Shown here one piece after another: positions 25,725-36,337 of a DNA stretch of 64,000 nt. Positions within the stretch are counted from its first letter, which is position 1. Each line of letters opens with the position of its first letter. The position numbers and the translations under genes were made by a program. The notes below the pieces were generated by a model. That model did no database searches. It saw nothing but the letters and a program-made list of their open reading frames with translations, and was not told the DNA's origin. The stretch lies in contig NZ_CM011002.1 of NCBI RefSeq assembly GCF_000158095.2, forward strand, positions 2,761,203 through 2,825,202. The letters are read 5' to 3'. This DNA is from Roseibium alexandrii DFL-11 (GTDB lineage Bacteria; Pseudomonadota; Alphaproteobacteria; Rhizobiales; Stappiaceae).

Positions 25725-27812
25725 TTAACCGGCGACTTTCGAGAAATCGGCAACCACGTGGGTGGCGTCGCGGATTTCGGCGAGCAGCTGCAGGCGGTTC
25801 ATCCGAAGTGCCGGATCGTCGGCGTTGACCAGAATGTCCTCAAAGAACCTGTCGACCGGTGCACGCAGTTTGGACAGCGCCTCCATGGCCCCTTCAAAGT
25901 TTTCCGATTTCACAGCCTCGGCGGCCTCCGCACGTGCCGTGTCGATGGCAACTGCCAGATCAATCTCGGCCTGCTCGGACAGGTGATCGGCGTGCGGCTT
26001 GCCGGTAACCGGTGTGCCGTCCTTTTTCTCTTCCGCCTTCAGGATGTTCACCGCACGCTTGTAGCCGGCCGCGAGATTGGTGCCGTCGTCGGAAGAGACG
26101 AATTTCTGCAAGGCTTCAACGCGTTTCACGACCATCAGGAGATCATCCTGACCATCCAGCGCGAACACGGCGTCAATCAGATCATGCCGCATGCCCTCGT
26201 CCTTCAGGTGGACTTTCAGGCGGTCGGCGAAGAAGGAGAGGAGATCGGCAACCAGTGCCGCTTCATCGTCAGCGATAGCAGACTGCGCTTTCAGTGCGGA
26301 CAGGATCAGCTCGCCCAATTTCAGGCGCAGATTGTTCTCCAGAACGATCCGAATGACGCCCAGAGCAGCGCGGCGCAGGGCATAAGGATCCTTGGAGCCG
26401 GTCGGTTTTTCGTCAATCGCCCAGAACCCGGTAAGAAGATCGAGCTTTTCAGCCAGCGCCACGGCAATCGCGACCGGATCGGCCGGTACGCTGTCGCTCG
26501 GCCCTTGCGGCTTGTAATGCTCTTCGATCGCCGTTGCCACAGAGGCGTCTTCTCCCTGCGCGGTGGCGTAGTAGCGGCCCATCAGACCCTGCAGTTCCGG
26601 GAATTCGAAGACCATGGCAGAGACCAAATCGGCCTTGGCAAGTTCCGCACCGCGTTTGGCCTTGGCTTCGTCTGCCCCGACCAGCGGAGCAAGCTCTGCG
26701 GAGAGCGCGATCAGGCGCTGGACCCGTTCGCCAACGCTGCCGAGCTTTTCGTGGAATTTCACGTCATTGAGCTTCGGCAGATTGTCGGTGAGATTCGTTT
26801 TCAGATCGCTGGTCCAGAAGAACTGCGCATCCGACAGGCGCGCGCGGATCACCTTCTCGTTGCCCGCGATGATCAGCTTGCCGTCATCGGGTGCAACGAT
26901 GTTGGAGATCAGAACAAACTTGTTGGCGAGCTTGCCGGTTTTCGGGTCCTTCAACACGAAGCACTTCTGATTGACCTTGATGGTCAGCTGGATGCACTCG
27001 TCCGGGATTTCCAGAAACGCCTCGTCAAAGGACCCGGTTAGAACAACCGGCCATTCGACCAGACCGGCGACTTCTTCCAGAAGTCCCGGATCTTCGACAA
27101 GTTCAAGACCAAGCGCCAGTGCGCGGTCCTTGGCATCTGCCAAAATGATGTCCTTGCGGCGGTCCGCATCCAAGACGACCTTGTGCTTTTCAAGGGCCGG
27201 TGCGTAGTCGTCGAACCGGCGGACATCGAAGGCGACATCGGCAAGGAACCGGTGACCGCGGGTGGTCTTGCCGGACTTGATCCCGTCAAACTCGAAAGGC
27301 ACGACATCCGGCTCTTCGGTTTCCGGACCGAATGTGGCGATGATAGAATGGAGCGGGCGCACCCAACGGGTTGATGTGGTGCCCCATTTCATTGACTTTG
27401 GCCACGGGAAGTTGCGCAGGATCCCCGGCATGAATTCGGCAATGATGTCGATGGCGGACCGGCCCGGCTTCTCGATCACGGCCACATAAAAGTCGCCCTT
27501 CTTCGGGTCCGTCTGGATTGTTGCATCGTCAATGGAGGCAAGCCCAGCCCCGCGCAAAAACCCTTCAACGGCCTTTTCCGGCGCACCGACGCGCGGACCT
27601 TTACGCTCTTCACGGGTCGCGGCAGAACCGGCTGGCACACCAGCAACATGCAAGGCCAGGCGGCGCGGCGTTGCAAAAGCTTTTGCTCCCTCATAGGGCA
27701 AACCGGCATCCACCAAGGCATTGGTCACAAGCGTTTTCAGGTCTTCGGCCGCCTTGCGCTGCATACGGGCCGGGATTTCTTCGCTGAACAGCTCAAGCAG
27801 AAGATCGGGCAT
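25725..27812 (-). CDS. glyS: glycine-tRNA ligase beta subunit
   Basis: 695 residues from ATG 27812; the N-terminus [18 protein letters not shown] is the family standard, so the longer frame is dropped. [18 protein letters not shown] and the C-terminal DALR-like anticodon domain (after about 580, [12 protein letters not shown]) are visible. With GlyQ it forms the bacterial alpha2-beta2 glycyl-tRNA synthetase. It is 4.4 kb from glyQ, with lemA, DUF2207 and gltS between. Length agrees with the family. Confidence 0.97.
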   Translation of the reverse strand: MPDLLLELFSEEIPARMQRKAAEDLKTLVTNALVDAGLPYEGAKAFATPRRLALHVAGVPAGSAATREERKGPRVGAPEKAVEGFLRGAGLASIDDATIQTDPKKGDFYVAVIEKPGRSAIDIIAEFMPGILRNFPWPKSMKWGTTSTRWVRPLHSIIATFGPETEEPDVVPFEFDGIKSGKTTRGHRFLADVAFDVRRFDDYAPALEKHKVVLDADRRKDIILADAKDRALALGLELVEDPGLLEEVAGLVEWPVVLTGSFDEAFLEIPDECIQLTIKVNQKCFVLKDPKTGKLANKFVLISNIVAPDDGKLIIAGNEKVIRARLSDAQFFWTSDLKTNLTDNLPKLNDVKFHEKLGSVGERVQRLIALSAELAPLVGADEAKAKRGAELAKADLVSAMVFEFPELQGLMGRYYATAQGEDASVATAIEEHYKPQGPSDSVPADPVAIAVALAEKLDLLTGFWAIDEKPTGSKDPYALRRAALGVIRIVLENNLRLKLGELILSALKAQSAIADDEAALVADLLSFFADRLKVHLKDEGMRHDLIDAVFALDGQDDLLMVVKRVEALQKFVSSDDGTNLAAGYKRAVNILKAEEKKDGTPVTGKPHADHLSEQAEIDLAVAIDTARAEAAEAVKSENFEGAMEALSKLRAPVDRFFEDILVNADDPALRMNRLQLLAEIRDATHVVADFSKVAG

Positions 27813-27950
27813 AGGGTCAAAAGCCTTCGGGTCTGGGTGGAAACCACCGGAAATGCGTTGGCCGTCCGTTACCAAGTCAGCCGCGGCTTGTCACCCCCTT
27901 TGGCAAGCACAAGCGAGCGAAGGCACTTCAAAGACACTTGAGACCGCGCG

Positions 27951-29171
27951 CTATCCTCCCAAAAACAGGACAATGATTGCGGCATTGGCGAGGTCGACGA
28001 AGAAGGCGGAGACGAGCGGCAGGATCAGGAAGGCCTGCATGGCCGGGCCATATTGCTTGGTCACCGCCGTCATGTTGGCAATGGCTGTCGGGGTCGCGCC
28101 CAGCGCAAAACCGGCAAACCCGGCGCCCAGCACCGAAGCGTTGTAGTCCCGCCCCATCACGGGAAAGAGTATAAAGATAATGAACACCCCTGCCCCGACA
28201 ATCTGAGCTGCCAGGATCAGCATCATCGGTCCGGCGAGCCCGGCAATGGTCCAGAGCTGCAGGCTCATCAGCGACATTGTCAGGAAGATCCCGAGCGCAA
28301 GATCGGAGATGACGGCGAGCGACCGCGACCGTGCCGGCCAGATCATCTTCTTGAAGATGAGAGGTACGGTGTTGGACAGGATGATGCCGCAGAACAGGCA
28401 ACAGACGAACACTGGCAGATCCAGATTGAAGCCATACACCAGCGCTTCCTGCAGAGCGACGCCAAGACCGATCGCGATGTTCAGAACAAGGATCGCCCGC
28501 ATCAGGCCGGTGTGGGTTACGCTCGTATCGGCTTCCTCATCGGTCTCGATCCCGATCACCGGGCCTTCATCCGGGCGGTTCGGGTCAGGCTTGCCGCCTT
28601 TCACCTGGATCAGATAGTTGCCGATCGGGCCGCCCAGCAAACTGGCCGCAATCAGGCCGAGAGTTGCCGTTGCCGCACCGATTTCAACAGCACCGACAAC
28701 GCCATATTGCTCCACCAGACGCGGGCCCCAGGCAATCGCCGTTCCGTGACCGCCCACCAGCGAAATCGTCCCGCCCAGAAGACCAAAGCCGACAGGCAAT
28801 CCCATGGCGACAGCAATCCCGGTGCCGATCACATTCTGGAACAGCATGTAGCCGACCGTCAGCATCAACAGGATCAAGAGTGGCTTGCCGCCCTTGGCAA
28901 GATCCGAGAAGCGGGCGTTGAGGCCGATAGCGGTAAAAAAGCAATAGAGAAGGTAATCGCGCGCACCGAGCGAAAAGCTGATTTCCTTGTCGAAAACCCC
29001 GTAGGCGACAAGGGCGAGTGTCGCGACCATCAGACCGCCGGAGACCGGCTCCGGAATGTTGTAGTGGCGCAGGAATGCGAACTGCTTGTTCAGGCGAACG
29101 CCCAGAAAATAAACAAGAATCGCAATATTGAAGCTGAGAAATTCATCCAGCGTCAGCACTTCGCCGTTCAT
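27951..29171 (-). CDS. gltS: sodium/glutamate symporter
   Basis: 406 residues. The GltS pattern is clear: two related halves of about five helices, NIPEPVSGGL in the first re-entrant region, GGHGTAIAWGP in the middle and a matching GFALGATPTAIANM in the second half. A charged cytosolic loop (about 190-220) divides them. It takes up glutamate with sodium in the inner membrane. It sits between DUF2207 and glyS on the same strand, but a 379-bp gap with REP elements lies before it, so it probably has its own promoter. Confidence 0.94.
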   Translation of the reverse strand: MNGEVLTLDEFLSFNIAILVYFLGVRLNKQFAFLRHYNIPEPVSGGLMVATLALVAYGVFDKEISFSLGARDYLLYCFFTAIGLNARFSDLAKGGKPLLILLMLTVGYMLFQNVIGTGIAVAMGLPVGFGLLGGTISLVGGHGTAIAWGPRLVEQYGVVGAVEIGAATATLGLIAASLLGGPIGNYLIQVKGGKPDPNRPDEGPVIGIETDEEADTSVTHTGLMRAILVLNIAIGLGVALQEALVYGFNLDLPVFVCCLFCGIILSNTVPLIFKKMIWPARSRSLAVISDLALGIFLTMSLMSLQLWTIAGLAGPMMLILAAQIVGAGVFIIFILFPVMGRDYNASVLGAGFAGFALGATPTAIANMTAVTKQYGPAMQAFLILPLVSAFFVDLANAAIIVLFLGG

Positions 29172-29550
29172 ATCAAACCTGCCCCTTTTTAGCCCGAAGC
29201 GACCCTAGCGAAGAATGACGAGGTTTACCAGATCAGCGCCGAGCCAGCGCGGACGGCTACCAATCTTCCCCGCTCGCTATTCTGAAGATTATTAGAAGCA
29301 TCGGAGCTGCCCCGGACATGATCCGGGGCCACGTCGCCCGGTCCCGGCTCAGGGCCGGGACGGCGGCATCGGACCAGCCCCGCATAAAGGTAACCTCTCC
29401 CGCGGGGAGAGGTCAGACTTCTGACAAAGCCCCTTCTACCCTCCGGCGTCATGTTCGGACTTGTTCCGAACATCCATTACACAGTGAAAAAACTGGAACC
29501 TCGGCACAAGGCCGAGGACGACTGCTGAGAGCCATGAGGTCTGAGGCTGC
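29172..29550. repeat. REP-rich intergenic region (family A)
   Basis: 379 bp with no gene. It holds CCCCGGA-CATGA-TCCGGGG (about 29309-29328), GTCCCGGCTC-AGGGCCGGGAC (29341-29361) and CCTCGG-CACAAGG-CCGAGG (about 29501-29519). These match the palindromes at 24989, 52931, 53607 and 57098. Promoter motifs for gltS could not be picked out. Confidence 0.75.
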
Positions 29551-31512
29551 CTACCAGCCGCCGCCGCCGCCACCGCCTCCGCCGCCGCCGGAAGACCCGC
29601 CACCGGACGAGCCGGAACTGGAGCTGGAAGACACCGGCAGGGAAGACTGGAACGATCCGGCCATGGCACTTGCCGTTGCGCCAACGCTGCGCGAGATGTC
29701 CCGGCTGTCGAAGTCGCGGCCGCTGTACCACCTCGGGCGGTATTCACGCGACTGTCCTGCATTGGCTGCACTCGAAAGCCAGGTTTCAAAATGCGTAGAC
29801 CAGGGCTTTTCAACGCCCAGCGAAACCGCATAGGGCAGCAGCTTTTCAAAATGAAGAACACTCATGTCCGGCGCATCCGTCATGTTCAGACGGTCTTTTT
29901 CGGCAACCGACAAATAAAGCTTCAGGCCCTCGATCTCGTCCATGACCACCCGGCCATGGGTGGTCGGGATGTCGATGACATTGGCATAGACAATGAACAT
30001 CAGGACAATCCCGATCACAAATGCGGGCAGCAGGGGAATTTCCGGCGGGATTTGAAGGATAAACGCGGTGAGGTGCATGACAAGGTAGACCGCGCCAGCA
30101 AAGATCACCGCGAAGACTAGCCAGAATGCCAGCGCCTTGGAGCTGCGCCCTGTCGTTTTGTCAAACAGGCTTTGAACCAGAATTGTCAGGCCGACGGAGC
30201 CCGCAATTCCAAAGATGGTGAAGAAGCCGAACAAAAAGGACTGCTCGAACTGCGCATCGCTCAAGTTGCCGAAATAAAACAGCGAGAAGATCGTCACAAC
30301 ACTGACCCCAAGACCGGGCAGCAGATAATACCCATTGTGCTTGAAATAGACCCCGCTGTATTCGCGGTTGATCGCTGAAACGAATTTGTCTCCCAGCGCG
30401 CTGATCGCCTTACCGTTTTTGTCATTCAAGGCGAGCGGTGTTCCCCGCCCCCGAATGTAACTCTCGATAACGGCCTCGCCCTTCGGCAGCGGCTCATCGT
30501 TTGTCGGTGTGCTCTCCTCGGGAATCTCCAGAACAAGATCCTTGTCGTCTTTTGAGAGTTTGAGGCGCCCCTTGGTGGCAAGGCTCAAACAGGCCGCGGC
30601 CAACGCAACCCAGCGCTGCCCTTCGATCCCGCGATTGGTGATGTAGTTGGCCATCGCCGGAGAAACGCCATCCGGTCCCTTGAAGCGCGGGAAGATGACA
30701 CCGCGGGCTGGATCCCGGCCAACGCGCCACCAGGAAATCAAGTAATAAAGAACAAGGATCAGAACCGCGGGCGCGCCGATCGCAAAGACCCGCTGGTCCT
30801 GGAGCCACATGTCCCATTTTTCAGACTCGCTGGGCTCCGCGACAAAGCCCTTCGGGAATCCGACCGCGACCGTCAGGCCCTCGTAAGCGCCGAGCGGCTG
30901 CGTGGTCTCGAAGACCACCTGCCCCGTTGCCGGGTCGACGGAGGCCTCATAATCGGTCGCATCAGAGCCGAATGGGCCGGTGTAGGCAGCATATTGCGTA
31001 GCGTCGGCCCCGGCAGGCAAGCGGACCCTTGCAACGGCTTCATCGATCGGGAAGATCCACTCGTTGCCGGTCGCGTTCCAATAGACTTCATCATAGCCGT
31101 CAAAAAAACGAACTTGGCGCCACATGCGGTATTTGATCGTGTAGGTGTAAACGCCGGGATCCAGATACACATCTTCGCGGCCAATGTAGATGCGGACACC
31201 GCGCCCGTTGTCCCGCGTGAACTTGTTTTCGCGCTGCCCGTCCCGCAAGACCTCCAGCAGCTCAAATGGCACATCATGCTCCCAGCCGTTGGCGTCTTTT
31301 GCGCGCAAGGGAACGTCGCGGAAGATGCCTCGCTTGATCTCATCGCCTTCGGCCCGGACCCGGATGGTTTCCGTCACGATCAGGGATCCGTCCTCCTGAA
31401 CGTCGATGTCGGAGACGTACGTGAGGATGCGTTCTTCCGAGACCGCACCGCTGACTGTTACGAGCCACAAGACAGCCGCCAGGACCGCCATCAGACCTTG
31501 ATGGAACCGCAT
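29551..31512 (-). CDS. DUF2207 domain membrane protein with polyglycine tail
   Basis: 653 residues from ATG 31512, behind GGGAGA. A signal peptide (to about residue 26) is followed by an exported DUF2207 beta domain (about 27-235), then three to four membrane helices (about 240-262, 405-430, 440-465, 485-540) and a cytosolic part. The C-terminus is a Ser-rich then Gly-only run ending in Trp. Families with such Gly/Ser tails act at the envelope; function is unknown. It begins 23 bp after lemA, and LemA-DUF2207 pairing recurs in bacteria. The Gly run is coded by a GCC-type triplet repeat that could slip. Confidence 0.88.
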   Translation of the reverse strand: MRFHQGLMAVLAAVLWLVTVSGAVSEERILTYVSDIDVQEDGSLIVTETIRVRAEGDEIKRGIFRDVPLRAKDANGWEHDVPFELLEVLRDGQRENKFTRDNGRGVRIYIGREDVYLDPGVYTYTIKYRMWRQVRFFDGYDEVYWNATGNEWIFPIDEAVARVRLPAGADATQYAAYTGPFGSDATDYEASVDPATGQVVFETTQPLGAYEGLTVAVGFPKGFVAEPSESEKWDMWLQDQRVFAIGAPAVLILVLYYLISWWRVGRDPARGVIFPRFKGPDGVSPAMANYITNRGIEGQRWVALAAACLSLATKGRLKLSKDDKDLVLEIPEESTPTNDEPLPKGEAVIESYIRGRGTPLALNDKNGKAISALGDKFVSAINREYSGVYFKHNGYYLLPGLGVSVVTIFSLFYFGNLSDAQFEQSFLFGFFTIFGIAGSVGLTILVQSLFDKTTGRSSKALAFWLVFAVIFAGAVYLVMHLTAFILQIPPEIPLLPAFVIGIVLMFIVYANVIDIPTTHGRVVMDEIEGLKLYLSVAEKDRLNMTDAPDMSVLHFEKLLPYAVSLGVEKPWSTHFETWLSSAANAGQSREYRPRWYSGRDFDSRDISRSVGATASAMAGSFQSSLPVSSSSSSGSSGGGSSGGGGGGGGGGGW

Positions 31513-31534
31513 GATCGGATCTCCCAGAAACTTC

Positions 31535-32092
31535 TTAAAATTCAACCTTCGGAACAGCGCGCTCCGCTGCGTCCTCGATCTCGAAATACTCTGCTTTTTG
31601 AAAACCGAACTGGCCCGCGATCAGGTTGGACGGGAAGCTTTCTACGGCAACGTTGAGGCCACGCACTGCGCCATTGTAATAACGCCGGGCCATCTGGATG
31701 GCGTTTTCAATTTCATCAAGGGAATTGTGCAGATCCGAGAAATTCTGGCTGGCCTTGAGGTCCGGATACTCCTCGGCGACGGCAAACAAACGGCCCAATG
31801 CCTGGGTGAGCGCGCCTTCCACCTTTGCCCGGCCAGCAATGTCGCTTCCCGAAACAGCGGCGGCATCCGTGCGCAGCCGGGTGACATTTTCCAGCGCCTC
31901 CTTTTCATGGGACGCGTAGGCCTTCACCGTCTCAACGAGATTCGGGATCAGGTTGGCACGGCGCTTCAGCTGGACATCAATCCCGCTCCAGCCTTCCTCG
32001 ACCATCTGCCGCTTTTTCACCAGCGCGTTGTAAAAAAGGATCGCGAAAACCGAGAGCGCGATCAAAAGAGCGAGAACAAACCAAGTGGTCAT
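31535..32092 (-). CDS. lemA: LemA family protein
   Basis: 185 residues from ATG 32092, with GGAGG ahead. One N-terminal helix (about 3-22) anchors a long helical bundle. [40 protein letters not shown] and [20 protein letters not shown] are the hallmark stretches. The protein sits in the inner membrane with its bundle facing the periplasm, and its function is unsettled. It precedes the DUF2207 gene by 23 bp and follows glyQ by 160 bp. Confidence 0.95.
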   Translation of the reverse strand: MTTWFVLALLIALSVFAILFYNALVKKRQMVEEGWSGIDVQLKRRANLIPNLVETVKAYASHEKEALENVTRLRTDAAAVSGSDIAGRAKVEGALTQALGRLFAVAEEYPDLKASQNFSDLHNSLDEIENAIQMARRYYNGAVRGLNVAVESFPSNLIAGQFGFQKAEYFEIEDAAERAVPKVEF

Positions 32093-32251
32093 CAAAACCT
32101 CCGAACCATTTGCAGCGGAGGCTAGCCGGACTTGCACCAGATGTCATCGGCCGGTGGCCGGGAAGACGGTCAAAACCGGAAAAGTGTAATCCAGACCACA
32201 CTTTTCCCGGTCCATTGTGGTTTTTCCCAAGCTGGTTACTGGAGCCCGGCG

Positions 32252-33217
32252 TTATTCAGCGGCCTGATTGTGATAGCCGACGCCGCCGGCTTCCGTTTCC
32301 AGGAACGCTGCGCCGCAGGCCTTTGCAAGCTCGCGAACGCGCAGGATGTAGCTCTGGCGCTCAGTCACGGAGATCACGCCGCGGGCATCCAGAAGGTTGA
32401 AGGCATGAGAGGCCTTGATGCACTGGTCATAGGCCGGCAGCACCACCTGATGAACCGACAGGCCGTTGTCGTCGCGGGCCTTGGCACCAGCATCCAGGAT
32501 GGCGCGGCATTCGGCTTCCGCATCCTTGAAGTGCTGGAACAGGGTTTCGGTGTTGGCGTGCTCGAAATTGTAGCGGGAGTATTCCTGCTCGGCCTGCAGA
32601 AATACATCGCCATAGGTGACCTTGTCCGCCCCTTCCATGCCGTTGTAGTTCAGGTCATAGACGTTATCGACGCCCTGAATGTACATCGCCAGACGCTCCA
32701 GCCCGTAAGTCAGTTCGCCGGACACCGGCGAACACTCAAAGCCCGCGACCTGCTGGAAGTAGGTGAACTGCGACACTTCCATGCCGTCGCACCAGCATTC
32801 CCAACCGAGACCCCAGGCCCCCAGCGTCGGGCTTTCCCAATCGTCTTCCACGAAGCGGATGTCGTGCACCTTCGGGTCGAGCCCGATGGCGTAGAGCGAA
32901 TTGAGATAAAGCTCTTGAAGGTTGGACGGAGACGGTTTCAACAGCACCTGGAACTGATAGTAATGCTGCAGGCGGTTCGGGTTCTCGCCATAGCGGCCAT
33001 CGGTCGGGCGACGGGACGGCTGCACGTAGGCTGCCTTCCATGGACGTGGCCCCAGCGAGCGCAAAGTCGTTGCCGGGTGGAATGTGCCGGCGCCAACTTC
33101 CATGTCATAGGGCTGCAGAACCACGCAGCCCTGATCGGCCCAGAAACGTTGCAGCGTCAGGATCAGGCCTTGGAAGGAATTTTCAGGGCGCATATGCGCC
33201 GGAACGTCGCTCGACAT
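32252..33217 (-). CDS. glyQ: glycine-tRNA ligase alpha subunit
   Basis: 321 residues. Class II motifs are visible: [20 protein letters not shown] at the N-terminus, [20 protein letters not shown] (motif 2 loop) and [12 protein letters not shown] (motif 3). It activates glycine; GlyS supplies tRNA binding. A start at 33193 is possible, but AGGAA before 33217 supports the longer form. The 190-bp leader folds into a nested hairpin (CTCTCC...GGAGAG enclosing CCTGT...ACAGG) near 33262-33312, which may matter for regulation. Confidence 0.97.
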   Translation of the reverse strand: MSSDVPAHMRPENSFQGLILTLQRFWADQGCVVLQPYDMEVGAGTFHPATTLRSLGPRPWKAAYVQPSRRPTDGRYGENPNRLQHYYQFQVLLKPSPSNLQELYLNSLYAIGLDPKVHDIRFVEDDWESPTLGAWGLGWECWCDGMEVSQFTYFQQVAGFECSPVSGELTYGLERLAMYIQGVDNVYDLNYNGMEGADKVTYGDVFLQAEQEYSRYNFEHANTETLFQHFKDAEAECRAILDAGAKARDDNGLSVHQVVLPAYDQCIKASHAFNLLDARGVISVTERQSYILRVRELAKACGAAFLETEAGGVGYHNQAAE

Positions 33218-33407
33218 GTTTTCGTGTTCCTGAGAACGGAGGCTTGGCTAAATCCGGCAAGGGCTCTCCTCGCCTGTTGGCGCGACAGGTGCCACGGAGG
33301 ACGGGAGAGGTCAAGGGTGGGAAGTAAACGCCACTCACGAGTTGAGGACCGTTTTCCGGAATTGAGCGCTCTTCCAAACCAAAATGGACAATTTTTGCCA
33401 GAAGAAA

Positions 33408-34004
33408 TCAACACTCACCTTCGCTCAAGAGACGCTTAGCTGAGTGGCCCGCAGCAACGCGCACTTCCTTCGCCAGCGTTGAATCTGGTAGCGCGCGGGA
33501 AAGAACCATCCCGCCGACGCACAGCGCAGCGATCGCTTGAGCCCACTGCCTGTTGGTGCTGTCGTCGTAGGACATGTTTGTCTCAAACAGAGAGACCATA
33601 GCCTCCAGCAGGGTTTGAAAAGACTGCTGTGCCTCTATCCCACCTCTCGCAATATCCGAAGGCAACGCGATCATCGGGCACTGCCCATCCAGATCATTTA
33701 GGTGTTCCGGCGACAGATACGCGTCGATCATTTGGTGGGCCATTTCGGGCCGCAGGTTGGTGACATCGACACCGGCATCTTCCCGCCACTCTGCGCCGCG
33801 CCCCATTAGAAAGCTCATCACTGCCTCGCTGAAGAGCTCTTCCTTGTTCTTGAAATGATTGTAAAAACCGCCGCGGGTCAGTCCGGCTTCCTGCATCACC
33901 ATGTCGATCGACACGCCGTTGAAGCCATGCCGATTGAACAGGACACGCGCGGTCTCCACGATCTTCTTTCGCGTTTTATCCTTGTGTTCAGCGCTATAGG
34001 GCAT
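33408..34004 (-). CDS. TetR/AcrR family regulator
   Basis: 198 residues. The helix-turn-helix (about 12-58) reads VSIDMVMQEAGLTRGGFYNHF, classic for TetR, and a helical ligand domain fills the rest. The start has GGAGGAAGC ahead. It diverges from a YCII/DGPF gene and the MAPEG gene beyond, which are its likely targets. No clean palindrome could be picked in the 109-bp gap. The closest relatives I recall respond to electrophiles or aromatic compounds, but the ligand is unknown. Confidence 0.92.
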   Translation of the reverse strand: MPYSAEHKDKTRKKIVETARVLFNRHGFNGVSIDMVMQEAGLTRGGFYNHFKNKEELFSEAVMSFLMGRGAEWREDAGVDVTNLRPEMAHQMIDAYLSPEHLNDLDGQCPMIALPSDIARGGIEAQQSFQTLLEAMVSLFETNMSYDDSTNRQWAQAIAALCVGGMVLSRALPDSTLAKEVRVAAGHSAKRLLSEGEC

Positions 34005-34113
34005 CGCTTCCTCCGATACGACGTGTACTTAGCACCGCCTCTAAAAATGTTCTTTATCATATTTTGATTTGTGCCAATCCTTCTCTCCTTGATTGAAACA
34101 AGGAAAATTCAAC

Positions 34114-34431
34114 ATGCCCAAATTTTTGCTGATTTATCACGGGAAGCCTGACATCCAGAGCCGGGAGGATGGTGTCAATCACATGCAGGCGTGGAAAGCC
34201 TGGAGCGCCTCCATCGCTGAGGCTGTCATTGATCCAGGCCTTCCGGTCGGGCCGTCGAAAACGATCACGCCAGATGGTGTCGAGGATCACGGGGGAGCCA
34301 ATCCAGCAAGCGGCATGACCGTTCTACAAGCCGACACAATGGAAGATGCGATTGCCTTGGCCAAAGGCTGTCCTCATCTCTGCGGGACCGGCACGATTGA
34401 GATCGCAGAAGCTTTGGACATGGAGATGTGA
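34114..34431 (+). CDS. YCII-related/DGPF domain protein
   Basis: 105 residues from ATG 34114, with AAGGAA ahead; a TTG at 34093 is less likely. MPKFLLIYHGKP at the N-terminus, the IDPGLPVGPSKTI loop and the alternating beta-alpha pattern fit the YCII ferredoxin-like fold. Such proteins are small, cytosolic and of mostly unknown role, sometimes sigma-factor or stress associated. It is divergent from the TetR gene and is probably its target. Confidence 0.8.
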   Translation: MPKFLLIYHGKPDIQSREDGVNHMQAWKAWSASIAEAVIDPGLPVGPSKTITPDGVEDHGGANPASGMTVLQADTMEDAIALAKGCPHLCGTGTIEIAEALDMEM

Positions 34432-34627
34432 GCCAGCAAGATCTGGCCCCTGACAAAGACATGGGTCTCGTGCGGAGACCAGCTGGAAACCAAACAGCTC
34501 GCCCCTTCGATCTGTAAGACGCTCCGATCGAAGCCGTCCATGAATCAAGTATCAATTGATCGGCGGTGTTCGCTTTGTTGACATCAACGGAGCCCGCATC
34601 GCCGACGGAGATCAAAAGTGACAATCA

Positions 34628-35014
34628 ATGACCCAAATCCTGCTGCCCGTCACAATTACCTTTACCAGCCTGCTCGCTATTTCTCTCATCCCGCTGACCG
34701 GCTGGATCGGTCTGCGCCGCGACAAAATCGGTGGTGTCTTTCGAGGAGACGGCGATGATGCAACGCTCTTCAAACGGATCCGGATACACGGAAACCTGAT
34801 GGAGAATGCGCCAGTCTTCATCCTGGTTCTGGGAGCATCCGAAATGGTTGGGCTTGGACAAACGTGGCTGTGGCTGGCTGTTGCCGTTTTTCTCATTGGG
34901 CGTGTCTTGCACTTCATTCTCTTTGACAGCCGCACACGGGGCTTCGCCATGCTTGTCACTCTGCTGCCGGGGATGCTGATGGGCTTTTGGCTTTTGCTGC
35001 GGATCTGGCGATGA
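34628..35014 (+). CDS. MAPEG family membrane protein
   Basis: 128 residues with four helices (about 6-26, 56-76, 78-98, 105-126). The loop FKRIRIHGNLMENAPVFI carries the R-x-x-x-N-x-x-E glutathione-binding pattern of MAPEG proteins. These are membrane glutathione transferases or peroxidases, and bacterial ones are mostly uncharacterised. It lies 196 bp after the YCII gene and could share control by the TetR regulator. Confidence 0.88.
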   Translation: MTQILLPVTITFTSLLAISLIPLTGWIGLRRDKIGGVFRGDGDDATLFKRIRIHGNLMENAPVFILVLGASEMVGLGQTWLWLAVAVFLIGRVLHFILFDSRTRGFAMLVTLLPGMLMGFWLLLRIWR

Positions 35015-35138
35015 ACAGGACCTTACGAAAACACCTTCGCCTTCTCTAAGAAGAGAATGTAAGCTTACCAATCCTACAAAAATGCACCGTTGCCCGGCCG
35101 TCACAGTGTTCTAAGTGTCCAAAGACAGGAGACAGATC

Positions 35139-35729
35139 ATGGACGCAAGTTCGGCAGGTACGGAAACGCGAACTTCGAAAACCTTCGGCGCAGGGCGGGA
35201 TCTCAGTGTTTACATGACGCTGGTGGATGACCGGCTGAACATTTTATCCGTGTTCGACGATCTGCGCTACGACCGCTCCGACGCCGATATCATGAGCCCG
35301 GGCATGCGCACCCACGCCGTTCAACAACTCAAGCGCCACGGGTTCAAGCAGACGTCCGGATCTGTCCTGCACAATAAGGCCGATGATGTGTTCTGCTATA
35401 TCCCGAAGCCCCAGGTGCTTGGGGCCTCCCCGTTCGACGTACTGCGCTACACGCCGAAGCGGGAGCGGGACTATTACATCCTCACGCCCACACAAACGGC
35501 CTGCCAGATCATCGACACCTATTCCTTCGATGAAGCCCTGGAGAAGGTGTCGGCGCTTATTCAGAAGCAGCCGATCAATCTCTACCGGCTGATGGATTAT
35601 CTGGAGCGCAAACCGGTTCACGAGACGATCCGCGAGGCGCTCGGGCACTTCAAGTTCATCCAGCGCAAGGCCGTGCAATCTGAACCGCTGAAACGCCGGA
35701 AAGCGTTGGGGTCTGGCCTTTTCGGCTAG
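35139..35729 (+). CDS. conserved hypothetical protein
   Basis: 196 residues from ATG 35139, behind AGGAGACAG. No signal or membrane segment; rich in basic residues, ending in RRKALGSGLFG. A block from about 55 to 150 (MRTHAVQQLKRHGFKQTSGS, YIPKPQVLGASPFDVLRYTP, TQTACQIID) looks well conserved, but I know no named domain. A YxLTPTQTACQI helix followed by LIQKQPINLYRLMDYLE suggests a nucleic-acid or protein-binding helical core. Alone on the plus strand. Function not assigned. Confidence 0.78.
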   Translation: MDASSAGTETRTSKTFGAGRDLSVYMTLVDDRLNILSVFDDLRYDRSDADIMSPGMRTHAVQQLKRHGFKQTSGSVLHNKADDVFCYIPKPQVLGASPFDVLRYTPKRERDYYILTPTQTACQIIDTYSFDEALEKVSALIQKQPINLYRLMDYLERKPVHETIREALGHFKFIQRKAVQSEPLKRRKALGSGLFG

Positions 35730-35762
35730 GAGTCGGCAACGGGTGTTGTCCCGGCTGGCCCG

Positions 35763-35996
35763 TCAATGCAGGCTCAGCAAGACTTCTATGTCCCGCAGCG
35801 TGAGCGGCGATAGCAGCGCCCTGTCTTCATTGCTGAGATTTGTGCCTTCGTCGACTTGCTGTTTGATCTGCAGTGCGATCTGGCTTGTCGGCTGGTAGTA
35901 CAGATCCGGGTTCGATCTGCTCAAGTCTTCAAGCAAACGCGTTATGAGTTTCTTTCGCTTTTCAGCGTCCAAATCGCCGTGCTTTTCCTGCAACAT
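35763..35996 (-). CDS. small conserved hypothetical protein
   Basis: 77 residues from ATG 35996, with AAGGA nine bases ahead. Helical and charged, no membrane segment. LSNEDRALLSPLTLRDIEVLL near the C-terminus looks like a helix-hairpin. It converges with the gene ending at 35729, 33 bp away. No family recognised; it could be a small regulator, but nothing in the sequence shows it. Confidence 0.6.
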   Translation of the reverse strand: MLQEKHGDLDAEKRKKLITRLLEDLSRSNPDLYYQPTSQIALQIKQQVDEGTNLSNEDRALLSPLTLRDIEVLLSLH

Positions 35997-36104
35997 GGCT
36001 CTCAATCCTTTTTGAGTTCAATATCTTGTGTCAGGAAAAATAGCGCACGGCGCTTTGTGGTCGAGCCACCGCCTCAAGGTTTCTGAACGACACTGAAAAC
36101 CGTT

Positions 36105-36290
36105 TTAGCTCTGGGGCCGGTATTTTCCGCTGACGGGATCCAGAACAAGCTTTTCACCGCGCCCGGCCGGATCGGCCTTTGCAGCTGCCTTGGAGATCTG
36201 CGCTTCGACATTCGCCATCTTGCGCTTGATCCGCTGGACGATCCAATATCCGCCAACCGCCAATGCCGCGGCCCCAATCAACTCGGTCAT
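36105..36290 (-). CDS. small single-helix membrane protein
   Basis: 61 residues. One N-terminal helix (about 4-21) is followed by a basic amphipathic stretch and a conserved-looking end, KLVLDPVSGKYRPQS. It lies 47 bp downstream of the S49 peptidase gene on the same strand and is probably cotranscribed. The LDPVSGKYRP ending resembles small proteins found behind this peptidase in other Rhizobiales. Function unknown. Confidence 0.7.
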   Translation of the reverse strand: MTELIGAAALAVGGYWIVQRIKRKMANVEAQISKAAAKADPAGRGEKLVLDPVSGKYRPQS

Positions 36291-36337
36291 CTTATATCCC
36301 CTGTTACTGACCTAGCTCACACCCTCAATACGTTTTT

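Noticed and set aside
25683..27041. 452-codon open frame antisense to glyS
   Set aside because: Shadow of the glyS coding frame; no recognisable protein features.
32132..33439. 435-codon open frame antisense to glyQ
   Set aside because: Same reason: glyQ is intact on the other strand with class II motifs in order.
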